From contig CAXGUG010000004.1 in the NCBI GenBank assembly GCA_964012715.1, positions 1 through 64,000 of the forward strand: 64,000 nucleotides of DNA, written 5' to 3'. The notes beneath the pieces were generated by a model. The model did not search any database and was not told the origin of the DNA. It saw nothing but the letters and a program-made list of their open reading frames with translations. Both the position numbers and the translations under genes were made by a program. This document shows, in pieces, positions 15,854 to 24,310 of this stretch (positions are counted from its first letter, which is position 1; each line of letters starts with the position of its first letter). Origin of the DNA: UBA1479 sp964012715. Lineage in GTDB: Bacteria; Pseudomonadota; Alphaproteobacteria; Rhodospirillales; Casp-alpha2.

Positions 15854-15859
15854 GGACGC

Positions 15860-17095
15860 ATGACGGGGGCGAATTCCTATCACCGTTTGGCCCGCGTCGG
15901 GGCGTTTGCCCTGGCGATCGTGGCGTCGGGCCTGTTGGCCGGTTGCGGCGCCATCGACCGCGCCTTGCCCGCCGGTGATTACCAGCCGCCGGAAAAAGCC
16001 ACGCCGCAGCTGACCCTGGAACCTGCCGAATTCAAGACTTTGCCCGGCTGGCGCGCCGATGTGCTTTCCGACGGCATTGCGGCGTTTTTGGCATCTTGCC
16101 CGGTTATCGCCAAGAAGCCCGCCGATCAAATGCTCGGCTACCTGCCGGAACACGGCACCATGGGTGACCTGCAGCGCATCTGCACCGAGGCGGCTGGCCT
16201 GAACACAAAAAGCGCCGTGCAGCTTCAATTCTTTATCGAACGGAATTTCCGGCCCTACCGCGCCCGCGACGGGCAGCAGGAAACCGGCAAGTTTACCGGC
16301 TATTACGAACCCTTGTTGCGCGGCAGCTGGCAGCCGGACGGGCGATATCGTTATCCGGTTTATTCCCGCCCGCGCGACATCGTGGTGGTCGAGCTTGAAA
16401 AGTTCGATCCGGATAAACGCGGCGAACAACTGGCCGGGCGTTTGGTCGGTGATCGTCTGGTCCCCTATTTCGACCGGCGCGAAATCAACGACGGGGCGCT
16501 GCGCGGCCGCCAGCTTGAAATCCTTTGGGTTAACAGCGCCGTCGATTTGTTCTTCTTGCATGTTCAGGGTTCGGGCCGGGTGTTGATGCCCGACGGCAGC
16601 TATGTGCGCTTGGCCTTTTCCGGTCGCAACGGGCACCGTTATTCGTCGATTGGGCGCGAATTGGTCGCCCAGGGCGTGATGAAATTACAGGACGTCAACC
16701 TGCCCAGCCTGCGCGCCTGGATGATGGCCAATCCGCTGGCCGCCGAACAGCTGATGCAGAAGAACAAGTCCTACATCTTTTTCCGGGTCGAACCGGAAGA
16801 CGCGGTCAAGGGCGCGATGGGCGTGGCCCTGACGGCGGGGCGGTCCCTGGCGGTCGACCCCAAATTCATCCCGCTGGGTCTGCCGTTGTGGCTGACGACC
16901 ACCGACCCGCTGGATCCCAAAAATCAAAAGCCGCTGACCCGGATGATGGTCGCGCAGGATACGGGCTCCGCCATCAAGGGCGTGATCCGGGGCGATGTGT
17001 TCTGGGGCTTCGGGCCCGAGGCCGAGGCCCGCGCCGGGATGATGAACGAAACCGGTACCTACTACCTGTTGTTGCCGCGCACGTCGCAGCCCTGA
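15860..17095 (+). CDS. mltA: Membrane-bound lytic murein transglycosylase A (lipoprotein)
   Basis: MltA cleaves the glycan strands of peptidoglycan, leaving 1,6-anhydromuropeptides. The 411-residue protein has a signal peptide ending in the lipobox LLAGC (lipid-bearing C29). The MltA domain follows with FTGYYEPLLRGSWQPDGRYRYPVYSRP and FFLHVQGSGRVLMPDGSYVRLAFSGRNGH. The C-terminal 3D domain has MVAQDTGSAIKGVIRGDVFWGFG, which contains the catalytic aspartate region. It follows the tim44-like gene by six bases. The AmpG-like permease at 54.5 kb could recycle its products, but that link is inference. Confidence 0.95.
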   Translation: MTGANSYHRLARVGAFALAIVASGLLAGCGAIDRALPAGDYQPPEKATPQLTLEPAEFKTLPGWRADVLSDGIAAFLASCPVIAKKPADQMLGYLPEHGTMGDLQRICTEAAGLNTKSAVQLQFFIERNFRPYRARDGQQETGKFTGYYEPLLRGSWQPDGRYRYPVYSRPRDIVVVELEKFDPDKRGEQLAGRLVGDRLVPYFDRREINDGALRGRQLEILWVNSAVDLFFLHVQGSGRVLMPDGSYVRLAFSGRNGHRYSSIGRELVAQGVMKLQDVNLPSLRAWMMANPLAAEQLMQKNKSYIFFRVEPEDAVKGAMGVALTAGRSLAVDPKFIPLGLPLWLTTTDPLDPKNQKPLTRMMVAQDTGSAIKGVIRGDVFWGFGPEAEARAGMMNETGTYYLLLPRTSQP

Positions 17096-17173
17096 TTTCA
17101 ATTAAATCGGCCTGGGTAACAGGCTTTCGTTGCGTCTTGTCATTCCGGGCGCGAACCCGCATTCTTGCCCCCC

Positions 17174-17977
17174 ATGACCGAGGAAACGCCCCCCCCTGCC
17201 GGACCTGCGGAAAAACCGTGCGTCGGCCTGTTCGCCACCTGTCTGGTCGATTTGATGCGGCCCAGCGTCGGCTTCGCCACCGTCCAATTGTTGGAGGCGG
17301 CGGGCTGCGACGTGTCCGTGCCGATGGCCCAGACCTGCTGCGGCCAACCGGCTTATAATTCCGGTGATTCCGCCGATGCCCGCGACATCGCCCGCAACGT
17401 GATCCAGGAATTCGAAGGCTTCGATTATGTCGTCGCGCCCTCGGGCAGTTGCGCCGGGATGATCGCTCACCACTATCCGCGCCTGTTCGAAAACGACGCG
17501 GCCTGGCGGGCGCGGGCCGAAGCCCTGGCCGCCAAGACGCATGAGCTGATGTCGTTCCTGGTCGACGTGATGAAGGCTGACCTCTCGCCGCCGGACCTGA
17601 ACGCGATGGTCACCTATCACGACAGCTGTTCGGGTCTGCGCGAACTGGGCGTCAAACAGCAGCCCCGCGATCTGCTGGCCAAGGTCGGCGGCCTGACCCT
17701 GGTCGAGGGCGAGATCCCCGAAACCTGCTGCGGCTTCGGCGGGCTGTTTTGCGTCAAATACCCGGACATTTCCGAAAAGATGGTCGACACCAAATCGGAC
17801 GACATCGAAAAGACCGGGGCCGATATGGTCCTGGCCGGTGATCTGGGTTGTTTGATGAACATGGCCGGGCGGCTCAAGCGCCGGGGCGCCAATGTTCAGG
17901 CCCGCCACGTCGCCGAGGTTCTGGCCGGGATGACCGACACCCCCGCCATCGGTGAAGGTGAAGAGGAGACGGCGTGA
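17174..17977 (+). CDS. lutA: LutA-type (Fe-S)-binding subunit of lactate utilisation complex
   Basis: LutA with LutB and LutC oxidises L-lactate in Bacillus and other bacteria. This 267-residue protein has the two cysteine-rich CCG domains: TCCGQPAYNSGDSADA in the first half and ETCCGFGGLFCVKYPDIS in the second, with SGSCAGMI and YHDSCSGLRELG between them. It is cytoplasmic. I chose ATG 17174 over the TTG three codons earlier; neither has a strong ribosome site. Its TGA overlaps the start of lutB. No lactate permease or LutR regulator lies beside it. Related YkgE and glycolate-oxidase subunits share the domain, so lactate as substrate rests on the complete A-B-C set. Confidence 0.9.
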   Translation: MTEETPPPAGPAEKPCVGLFATCLVDLMRPSVGFATVQLLEAAGCDVSVPMAQTCCGQPAYNSGDSADARDIARNVIQEFEGFDYVVAPSGSCAGMIAHHYPRLFENDAAWRARAEALAAKTHELMSFLVDVMKADLSPPDLNAMVTYHDSCSGLRELGVKQQPRDLLAKVGGLTLVEGEIPETCCGFGGLFCVKYPDISEKMVDTKSDDIEKTGADMVLAGDLGCLMNMAGRLKRRGANVQARHVAEVLAGMTDTPAIGEGEEETA

Positions 17978-19419
17978 TGGAAGCTCAAACCCGTCGCTTC
18001 AAAACCAACGCCCGCGAGGCCATGGCCGACGGCCAATTGGCCGAAGCCCTGACCCGCCTGGGACAGGGCTTTCCCCTGCGCCGGGCCGAAGCGGTCGAAC
18101 GCCTGCCGGAATTCGATGCCCTGCGCGACGCGGCCAAGGCGATCAAGGATCACACTCTGGCCCATCTGGATTTGTATCTGGAACAATACGAAGCCCGCGT
18201 GACCGAAGCGGGCGGTCATGTCCATTGGTGCCGCACGGCCCAGGACGCGCGCGAAAAGATCCTGGAAATCTGCCGCAGCGTGAATGCCCGCACGGTGACC
18301 AAATCGAAATCGATGATCGGCGAGGAAATCGCCATCAACGATTTTCTGGAAGAAAACGGCGTTGCCCCGGTCGAAACCGATTTGGGCGAATACATCATCC
18401 AGCTGCGCAAGGAGCCGCCGTCGCACATCATCGCCCCGGCGGTGCATCTGAACAAAGGCCAGGTCGAGGAAACCTTCCGCGAGGCCCATCGCGAATTGGA
18501 CCCGGCCCGCGATCTGGAAGACCCCCGCTCCTTGTTGGAAGAAGCGCGGGTCGAGCTGCGCGAAAAATTCCTGACCGCCGACGTAGGCCTGACCGGGGCC
18601 AATTTCCTGATCGCCGAAACGGGGACCAACGTTTTGGTCACCAACGAAGGCAACGCGGACCTGACTTATTCCCTGCCGCGCATCCATATCGTGATCGCCA
18701 GTCTGGAAAAGGTCATCCCCACCCTGGAGGACACGGCGACGGTGCTGCGCGTGCTGGCCCGGTCCGGCACGGGGCAGGACATCACCGTCTACACCACCTT
18801 CTGCACCGGGCCGAAACGCCCAGACGATTTGGAGGGGCCCGAGGAATACCACGTCGTCCTGTTGGACAACGGGCGCACAGACCTGGTCGGCACCGAGTTT
18901 CAGGAAATGCTCCGCTGTATCCGTTGCGGCTCCTGTCTCAACCATTGCCCGGTCTATCAATCGATCGGCGGCCATGCCTATGGCTGGGTTTATTCGGGGC
19001 CGATGGGCGCGGTGCTGATTCCCGGCCTGATCGGGATTCACGAAGCGGGCGACCTGCCCAATGCCTCGACCCTGTGCGGAAAGTGCGAGACGGTCTGCCC
19101 GATGCGCATTCCCCTGCCCCGTATGCTGCGGGCTTGGCGCGAACGGCAATTCCAGCGCAAGGGCAATTCGACGGCGGCGCGCTGGGGCCTTGGTCTTTGG
19201 GCTTGGCTGGCCAAGCGGCCCCGATTGTACCGCGCCGTGACCGGCCCGATGATGACGGCGCTGGCGATCTTGGGTCGGCGCAAGGGGCGGTTCCGGCGCA
19301 TGCCCCTGGCGGGCGGATGGACCGGTCCGCGCGACCTGCCCGCCCCCCAGGGCGACAGCTTTATTTCGCAATATCACAAGGGACCTGTCGGGGCCGTGGT
19401 TCGGGGCGGCAAATCATGA
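17977..19419 (+). CDS. lutB: LutB-type iron-sulfur subunit of lactate utilisation complex
   Basis: A 480-residue protein with an N-terminal LUD domain (about residues 60-300; contains VTKSKSMIGEEIAIN and GLTGANFLIAETGTNVLVTNEG) and two [4Fe-4S] motifs, CIRCGSCLNHCPVYQ and LCGKCETVCPMRIPLP. The C-terminal stretch beyond about 400 is the usual LutB tail. Two starts are possible, GTG 17974 and ATG 17977. I took ATG because AAGAGGAGA is well placed seven bases upstream and it forms a TGATG overlap with lutA. It overlaps lutC by ATGA. The chain of overlaps shows the three are made together as a complex. Confidence 0.93.
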   Translation: MEAQTRRFKTNAREAMADGQLAEALTRLGQGFPLRRAEAVERLPEFDALRDAAKAIKDHTLAHLDLYLEQYEARVTEAGGHVHWCRTAQDAREKILEICRSVNARTVTKSKSMIGEEIAINDFLEENGVAPVETDLGEYIIQLRKEPPSHIIAPAVHLNKGQVEETFREAHRELDPARDLEDPRSLLEEARVELREKFLTADVGLTGANFLIAETGTNVLVTNEGNADLTYSLPRIHIVIASLEKVIPTLEDTATVLRVLARSGTGQDITVYTTFCTGPKRPDDLEGPEEYHVVLLDNGRTDLVGTEFQEMLRCIRCGSCLNHCPVYQSIGGHAYGWVYSGPMGAVLIPGLIGIHEAGDLPNASTLCGKCETVCPMRIPLPRMLRAWRERQFQRKGNSTAARWGLGLWAWLAKRPRLYRAVTGPMMTALAILGRRKGRFRRMPLAGGWTGPRDLPAPQGDSFISQYHKGPVGAVVRGGKS

Positions 19420-20153
19420 GCGGCCGCGCGCAAATCATGGGCGACCTGAAGGCTGCGCTGTCCGGCGGCGCGGACGATGCCGCCCGCCGCCGCGCGGTGG
19501 CCGACCGCTTGGCGGCCAAGGCGCGGCACGTCATTCCGGTTCGCGGCCAAGACAGCGGCCCCGCCGCCACCGACCGGTTCCAGGCCGAGGCCGAACGCGT
19601 GCAGGCCACCGTGGCCCGCGTCGCTGCCATCGACGATGTGCCGGGCGCGGTTGCCGATTATCTGGCGGCGCAGAACCTGCCCGCCGCCCTGCGCATGACG
19701 CCCGACCCGCGATTGCAGGCCGCCCCCTGGAACCGCACCGCGATTCAGGTTTCCGAAGGCTCCGCCCAAGGGTCGGACACGGCGGGGCTCAGCCATGCCT
19801 TCGGCGGCGTCGCCGAAACGGGCACCCTGGTTTTCCTGTCCGGGCCGGAAAGTCCGACCACGGTCAACTTCCTGCCGCCGGTGCATATCGCGGTCGTTCG
19901 GGCGTCGGAAATTTCCGGCTGTTTCGAAGACATCTGGTCGCGCTTGCGGGCGGCCCGGACCGGGGCCGAGGGCACGGGCACGGACGGCAACGGCCGGTTC
20001 ATGCCGCGCAACGTCAACTGGATCACCGGCCCGTCGCGTACCGCCGATATCGAACTGACCCTGTTCCTCGGCGTGCACGGGCCGAAGACCCTGCATATCG
20101 TGATCGTCGATGACATCGCCGGCGGCGAAAGCCATGGCGGACCGGCGACCTAA
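19416..20153 (+). CDS. lutC: LutC/YkgG-type LUD domain protein
   Basis: The third protein of the lactate utilisation set, 245 residues, with a single LUD domain (former DUF162). Typical segments are GVAETGTLVFLSGPESPTTVNFLPPVHIAVV near the middle and NWITGPSRTADIELTLFLGVHGPKTLHIVIVDD at the end. The N-terminal 80 residues are alanine-rich and variable, as in the family. ATG 19416 overlaps the stop of lutB by four bases. Its last 20 bases overlap the start of the Smr gene in another frame, so the lut genes and smr-xre look like one transcription unit. Confidence 0.9.
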   Translation: MSGRAQIMGDLKAALSGGADDAARRRAVADRLAAKARHVIPVRGQDSGPAATDRFQAEAERVQATVARVAAIDDVPGAVADYLAAQNLPAALRMTPDPRLQAAPWNRTAIQVSEGSAQGSDTAGLSHAFGGVAETGTLVFLSGPESPTTVNFLPPVHIAVVRASEISGCFEDIWSRLRAARTGAEGTGTDGNGRFMPRNVNWITGPSRTADIELTLFLGVHGPKTLHIVIVDDIAGGESHGGPAT

Positions 20154-20739
20154 GGCCCCCGCCGGGGCGCGGTCCGGCGGGGAAGACGGCGACGCCCTTT
20201 GGGCGCGTGTCATGCGCGACGTCACCCCCCTGACCAACCGGCCCGATCGCATCGATCATCCGGTCCCCGAAGACACCCCCCCGGCCAAGGCCGCGAAGAA
20301 AACGCCCGCCCGCCCCCGCGTGCTGCCCACGCCCCTGCCCGATGCCGCGACGACCCCGCCGCGCACGCCCGCGCGCGATCTCAGCCATGGCGCCGCGCCC
20401 GGGCTGGACCGCCGGACCCAGACCAACATGCGCCGGGGCAAGGTCCCGGTCGAGGCGCGCCTCGACCTGCACGGCATGACTCAGACCGAGGCTCATCGCG
20501 AACTGATCGGCTTCATCACCCGCGCCTATGGCCGGGGGCTGCGCTGCGTTCTGGTGATCACCGGCAAGGGCCTGCGCGAAACGGGCGAGGTCGGGGTGTT
20601 GCGCCGGGCCGTTCCCGGCTGGCTCAACGCCCCGCCGATCAAGGGGCTGATCCATGCCTTCGACCATGCCGCCCGCCATCACGGCGGCGAAGGGGCGCTT
20701 TACATCCTGCTCAAACGCAATCGGGGGACCGATCAATGA
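20134..20739 (+). CDS. Smr domain-containing protein
   Basis: A 201-residue protein with a proline- and alanine-rich N-terminal half and a C-terminal Smr domain (about residues 105-195). The Smr signature is clear: ARLDLHGMTQTEAHRELIGFITRAYGRGLRCVLVITGKG and the closing HGGEGALYILLKRNR. Stand-alone Smr proteins are nucleases acting on DNA or RNA; the substrate here is unknown. The frame allows a start at 20110, but ATG 20134 (MADRRPKAPAG) is closer to family length. Both starts overlap lutC. The stop overlaps the ATG of the XRE gene. In related alphaproteobacteria smr directly follows mltA, so lutABC looks inserted. Confidence 0.9.
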   Translation: MADRRPKAPAGARSGGEDGDALWARVMRDVTPLTNRPDRIDHPVPEDTPPAKAAKKTPARPRVLPTPLPDAATTPPRTPARDLSHGAAPGLDRRTQTNMRRGKVPVEARLDLHGMTQTEAHRELIGFITRAYGRGLRCVLVITGKGLRETGEVGVLRRAVPGWLNAPPIKGLIHAFDHAARHHGGEGALYILLKRNRGTDQ

Positions 20740-21122
20740 CGCCCTTCGGACAGGCCCTGCGGCGGCTGCGCAAGGTCAACAAGATCACGCTCAAGCAATT
20801 CGCACAGGAAATGGGCGTGTCCTCGGCCTATTTCTCGGCCCTGGAACACGGCTATCGCGGCCGCCCCGGCCCCGGCCTGGTGCAGCAGATCGCGGGTTAC
20901 TTCAACCTGGGCACGGAAGAAACGGACGAATTAAAACGCCTGGCCGGGCTGTCCCATCCCCGCGTCACCGTCGACACGGCGGGCCTCAACCCCAAGGCCA
21001 CGGAACTGGCCAACCTGCTGGCCGAACTGATCCACGAACTGGACGAAGACACGGTCGACTGGATCATCGCCGAAATCCGCGGCCGCCGCGCCTCAAGAAC
21101 CCGGGGCGGGCCGACGCATTAG
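20736..21122 (+). CDS. XRE family helix-turn-helix regulator
   Basis: A 128-residue DNA-binding protein. The N-terminal Cro/C1-type helix-turn-helix (about residues 5-62) reads FGQALRRLRKVNKITLKQFAQEMGVSSAYFSALEHGYRGRPG. After it comes a short helical C-terminal part (NPKATELANLLAELIHELDEDTVDWIIAEIRGRR), probably for dimerisation. It overlaps the Smr gene by ATGA and is last in the plus-strand chain before the convergent hslU. Its targets are unknown; local control of the lut-smr transcript is a guess from position only. Confidence 0.88.
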   Translation: MTPFGQALRRLRKVNKITLKQFAQEMGVSSAYFSALEHGYRGRPGPGLVQQIAGYFNLGTEETDELKRLAGLSHPRVTVDTAGLNPKATELANLLAELIHELDEDTVDWIIAEIRGRRASRTRGGPTH

Positions 21123-21192
21123 GCCGGTGGCTGTTCTGCAAAATCCGTGGGCACGGCGCGATGCCAACCGCGCCAGCCCATCGCGTCTTGAG

Positions 21193-22569
21193 TCAGAGGA
21201 TAAATTTAGATAGGTCCGCATTTTTCGCCAGCGGGGCGACCTGGTCGTTCACATAGGCGGCGTCGATGGTGATGGTTTCGCCGGAGCGTTCGGAGGCGGA
21301 GTAGCTGATTTCCTCGACCAGCTTTTCCAGCACCGTGTGCAGGCGGCGGGCGCCGATGTTCTCGACCCCTTCGTTGATTTCGACCGCCAGGTCGGCGATG
21401 GCGTCGACGGCGTCGTCGGTGAAGATCAGCTCGACCTCTTCCGTTTTCATCAGGGCCGCGTATTGCTTCAGCAGCGAGGCCTCGGTTTCCGACAGGATGC
21501 GTTTGAAATCGTCCTTGGTCAGGGCGTTCAGGTTGACGCGGATCGGCAGGCGGCCCTGGAGTTCGGGCAGCATGTCCGACGGCTTGGCGACGTGGAACGC
21601 GCCCGAGGCGATGAACAGGATATGGTCGGTGTTGACCGGGCCGTGCTTGGTGGCGACGGTCGTGCCCTCGATCAGCGGCAACAGATCGCGCTGCACGCCT
21701 TCGCGGCTGACGTCGCCGCCCTTGGCTTCGGAGCGGGCGGAGATTTTGTCGATCTCGTCCAGGAACACGATGCCGTTGTTTTCCACGGCATGGATCGCGT
21801 CTTTGACCACGCGGTCGTCGTCGAGCAGCTTGTCGCCTTCCTCGGCCAGAAGCACGGCGTAGCTTTCCTCGACCGTCATGCGCTTGGCCTTTTGCTGTTG
21901 GCCGAACGCCTTGCCCAGCATGTCGTTCAGATTGAGCATGCCCATCTGCGCCCCCGGCATGCCGGGAATGTCGAAGGTCGGCATGCCCATGCTCGGCGTC
22001 TCGGCGACGTTGACTTCGATCTCGCGGTCGTTGAGCTCGTTGTTGCGCAGCTTGCGGCGGAAGGTTTCGCGCGTTTCCTTGCTGGCGTTCTCGCCGACCA
22101 GGGCGTCAAGCACCCGTTCCTCGGCGCGCAGTTCGGCCTTGGCCGTGACTTGCTTGCGCAGGCGTTCGCGGGTCATGTGGATGGCGGTTTCGACCAGGTC
22201 GCGGACGATCTGTTCGACGTCGCGGCCGACGTAGCCGACCTCGGTGAATTTGGTCGCCTCGACCTTAATGAACGGGGCCTGGGCGAGCTTGGCCAGGCGG
22301 CGGGCGATCTCGGTCTTGCCGACGCCGGTCGGCCCGATCATCAGGATGTTCTTGGGCAGGACTTCCTCGCGCAGATTGTCGGGAAGCTGCTGCCGCCGCC
22401 AGCGGTTGCGCAGGGCGATGGCCACGGCGCGCTTGGCGTCGTGCTGGCCGATGATGTTGCGGTCCAGTTCCGAGACGATCTCGCGCGGGGTGAAGCTGGT
22501 CGTGCCCGCGCTGTCTTCGGCGGACTTGGGGGCGGTTTGCGGGGCAGCCTTTTCGGCGGACTCGGTCAT
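21193..22569 (-). CDS. hslU: ATP-dependent protease ATPase subunit HslU
   Basis: HslU (ClpY) is the AAA+ unfoldase that feeds substrates into the HslV peptidase. The 458-residue protein has SFTPREIVSELDRNIIGQHDAKRAVAIAL, Walker A GPTGVGKT at 79-86, VGYVGRDVEQIVRDLVE (pore loop), Walker B GIVFLDEIDKI, and the C-terminal ADLSKFIL tail that inserts between HslV subunits. The first 24 residues (Ala-, Ser- and Thr-rich) extend beyond the core found in E. coli. ATG 22569 overlaps the TGA of hslV by four bases, so the two are coupled. It converges with the XRE gene. Confidence 0.97.
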   Translation of the reverse strand: MTESAEKAAPQTAPKSAEDSAGTTSFTPREIVSELDRNIIGQHDAKRAVAIALRNRWRRQQLPDNLREEVLPKNILMIGPTGVGKTEIARRLAKLAQAPFIKVEATKFTEVGYVGRDVEQIVRDLVETAIHMTRERLRKQVTAKAELRAEERVLDALVGENASKETRETFRRKLRNNELNDREIEVNVAETPSMGMPTFDIPGMPGAQMGMLNLNDMLGKAFGQQQKAKRMTVEESYAVLLAEEGDKLLDDDRVVKDAIHAVENNGIVFLDEIDKISARSEAKGGDVSREGVQRDLLPLIEGTTVATKHGPVNTDHILFIASGAFHVAKPSDMLPELQGRLPIRVNLNALTKDDFKRILSETEASLLKQYAALMKTEEVELIFTDDAVDAIADLAVEINEGVENIGARRLHTVLEKLVEEISYSASERSGETITIDAAYVNDQVAPLAKNADLSKFIL

Positions 22570-23111
22570 AGGGCCTCGATGGTCAGATTGGCGTTGGTGT
22601 AGACGCAGATCCCGGCGGCGATGCTCATGGCCTTTTCGGCGATGGCGCGGGCGTCCATGTCGTCGCGGTCGATCAGGGCGCGGGCGGCGGCCAGGGCGTA
22701 ATTGCCGCCGGACCCGATGCCGATCACCCCGTCTTCGGGCTCCAGCACGTCGCCGGTTCCGGTCAGGACGAGGGAGACCTCTTTGTCGGCCACGGCCATC
22801 ATGGCTTCGAGCCGCCGCAGGTAGCGGTCGGTCCGCCAATCCTTGGCCAGCTCGACGCAGGCGCGGGTCAGTTGCGTCGGATATTGTTCCAGCTTGGCTT
22901 CCAGCCGTTCGAACAGGGTGAAGGCATCGGCGGTGGCCCCGGCGAAACCGCCGATCACCGTGCCGTTGCCGAGGCGGCGAACCTTGCGGGCATTGGCCTT
23001 GATCACCGTATCGCCCAGGCTGACCTGTCCGTCCCCGGCCAAAACCACGTTATCGCCCTTGCGGACGCAAAGAATGGTGGTGCCGTGCCAGGTGGGGGTA
23101 TCTGAAGCCAT
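22566..23111 (-). CDS. hslV: ATP-dependent protease peptidase subunit HslV
   Basis: HslV (ClpQ) is the threonine peptidase of the HslUV protease, related to proteasome beta subunits. The 181-residue protein has TTILCVRKGDNVVLAGDGQVSLG, RRLGNGTVIGGFAGATADAFTLFE and DVLEPEDGVIGIGSGGNYALAAARAL. The catalytic threonine is not at position 2 as in E. coli but follows a ten-residue leader MASDTPTWHG, so T11 must be exposed by removing the leader after G10. Such short propeptides occur in alphaproteobacterial HslV. It is upstream of hslU in one unit, divergent from hisB. Confidence 0.96.
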   Translation of the reverse strand: MASDTPTWHGTTILCVRKGDNVVLAGDGQVSLGDTVIKANARKVRRLGNGTVIGGFAGATADAFTLFERLEAKLEQYPTQLTRACVELAKDWRTDRYLRRLEAMMAVADKEVSLVLTGTGDVLEPEDGVIGIGSGGNYALAAARALIDRDDMDARAIAEKAMSIAAGICVYTNANLTIEAL

Positions 23112-23202
23112 GGAATTTCCTGATTTCGCCGTAAAACCGTCAGGTGGGGAATGTGGTCCGGTGGGCCGGGACGGTCAAGGCCGGGGCCGCCGAAGCCGCC
23201 CA

Positions 23203-23214
23203 TTTTAATTAAAA
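23203..23214. promoter_or_regulatory. AT-rich palindrome in the hslV/hisB divergent gap
   Basis: The 167-base gap between the divergent hslV and hisB genes contains a perfect 12-bp AT-only palindrome, TTTTAATTAAAA, in otherwise GC-rich surroundings. It should lie within the two opposing promoters. No clear RpoH-type heat-shock promoter for hslV could be assigned by eye. Confidence 0.3.
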
Positions 23215-23278
23215 ATGTGCAAAAACGCGCCGCACTGGTAAAAGACCGCATCCCGCATGAAGTAAAGGATTTCCGCCC

Positions 23279-23878
23279 ATGCGCACGGCGACGATCGAAC
23301 GCAACACCAAGGAAACGCAGATCAAGGTCACGGTCGACCTGGACGGCACCGGCGAATACAACGTCTCGACCGGCGTCGGCTTCCTCGATCACATGCTGGA
23401 GCAACTGTCGCGTCATTCGCTGATGGACCTGACGGTTGCGGCCAAGGGCGACACGCATATCGATTTCCACCACATCACCGAAGACACCGGCATCGCCATC
23501 GGCGAAGCGGTCAACATGGCGCTGGGCGACCGCAAGGGCATCACGCGGTATGGCTCGGCCCTGATCCCCATGGACGAAACCCTGTCGCGGATCGCCATCG
23601 ACCTGTCGAACCGGCCCTACCTGATCTGGCGGGTGGATTTCTCAAAGCCGAAGCTGGGCGACATGGACACGGAACTGTTCAAGGAATGGTTCCAGGCCTT
23701 CGCCCAGGCGGCGGGCGCGACCCTGCATGTCGACAACCTGTACGGTGAGAACAACCACCACATCGTCGAGTCCTGCTACAAGGGCCTGGCCCGCAGCCTG
23801 CGCGAAGCGATCGAGATCGATCCGCGCAAGGCCGATGCCGTGCCCTCCACCAAGGGAACCTTGGGCGGCTCGCTGTAA
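23279..23878 (+). CDS. hisB: Imidazoleglycerol-phosphate dehydratase
   Basis: HisB removes water from imidazoleglycerol phosphate, the sixth chemical step of histidine synthesis. The 199-residue protein is the stand-alone dehydratase without the N-terminal phosphatase found in enterobacteria. Metal-binding histidine motifs are present: GFLDHMLEQLSRHS, DTHIDFHHITEDTGIAIGEA and the second repeat ENNHHIVESCYKGLARSLREA, with the ending VPSTKGTLGG. It is first in the plus-strand run hisB-DUF2628-hisH-hisA-hisF-hisE-hinT. No transcription attenuator rich in histidine codons was seen upstream. Confidence 0.97.
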   Translation: MRTATIERNTKETQIKVTVDLDGTGEYNVSTGVGFLDHMLEQLSRHSLMDLTVAAKGDTHIDFHHITEDTGIAIGEAVNMALGDRKGITRYGSALIPMDETLSRIAIDLSNRPYLIWRVDFSKPKLGDMDTELFKEWFQAFAQAAGATLHVDNLYGENNHHIVESCYKGLARSLREAIEIDPRKADAVPSTKGTLGGSL

Positions 23879-23908
23879 GGCTTCTTCCGTCAGAAACGAA
23901 ACCGTCCG

Positions 23909-24310
23909 ATGCGCGTGTTCACCGTTCACCTTCGCCGTCACGGCCTGGACCCGGACCGGGATGTGAAGCTGGTCAAGGAAGGGTTTTCCTGGCCGGCGTT
24001 CCTGTTCACCTTCCTTTGGGCGCTGTGGAACCGGATGTGGTGGACGGCGCTGGGACTTTTCGTGATCGTTTCTGTCGCCGGATTGGTGGCCGAGGCGCTG
24101 GTTCCCGATGCGGCCTGGGCGGCGATGCTGGTGCTTTATGCGGCGGTCGGCTTCCTGGGCAACGATCTCTATCGCCGCTATCTGGGGGGGCAGGGGTTTG
24201 TCGAGGTTTCGCCCGTCTGCGGTAAGGACCGGGACGAAGCGCTCTATCGTTTCCTCGACGCCGATCCGGCCCTGGCCCGCGATCTGGCGGGTGCGGGCCT
24301 CAGGGTTTGA
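23909..24310 (+). CDS. DUF2628 family membrane protein in the his operon
   Basis: A 133-residue protein resembling DUF2628. It starts MRVFTVHLRRHGLDPDRDVKLVKEGFSWPAFLFTFLWALWNRMWW, the family pattern of a basic N-terminus followed by an F/W-rich segment entering the membrane. Two further hydrophobic stretches follow (TALGLFVIVSVAGLVAEALV and WAAMLVLYAAVGFLGNDLY). The C-terminal 45 residues are hydrophilic. No enzymatic motif is visible and the function is unknown. It lies 30 bases after hisB and 45 before hisH. Its stop codon is part of a 13-bp triple repeat (24303-24338). Confidence 0.82.
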   Translation: MRVFTVHLRRHGLDPDRDVKLVKEGFSWPAFLFTFLWALWNRMWWTALGLFVIVSVAGLVAEALVPDAAWAAMLVLYAAVGFLGNDLYRRYLGGQGFVEVSPVCGKDRDEALYRFLDADPALARDLAGAGLRV

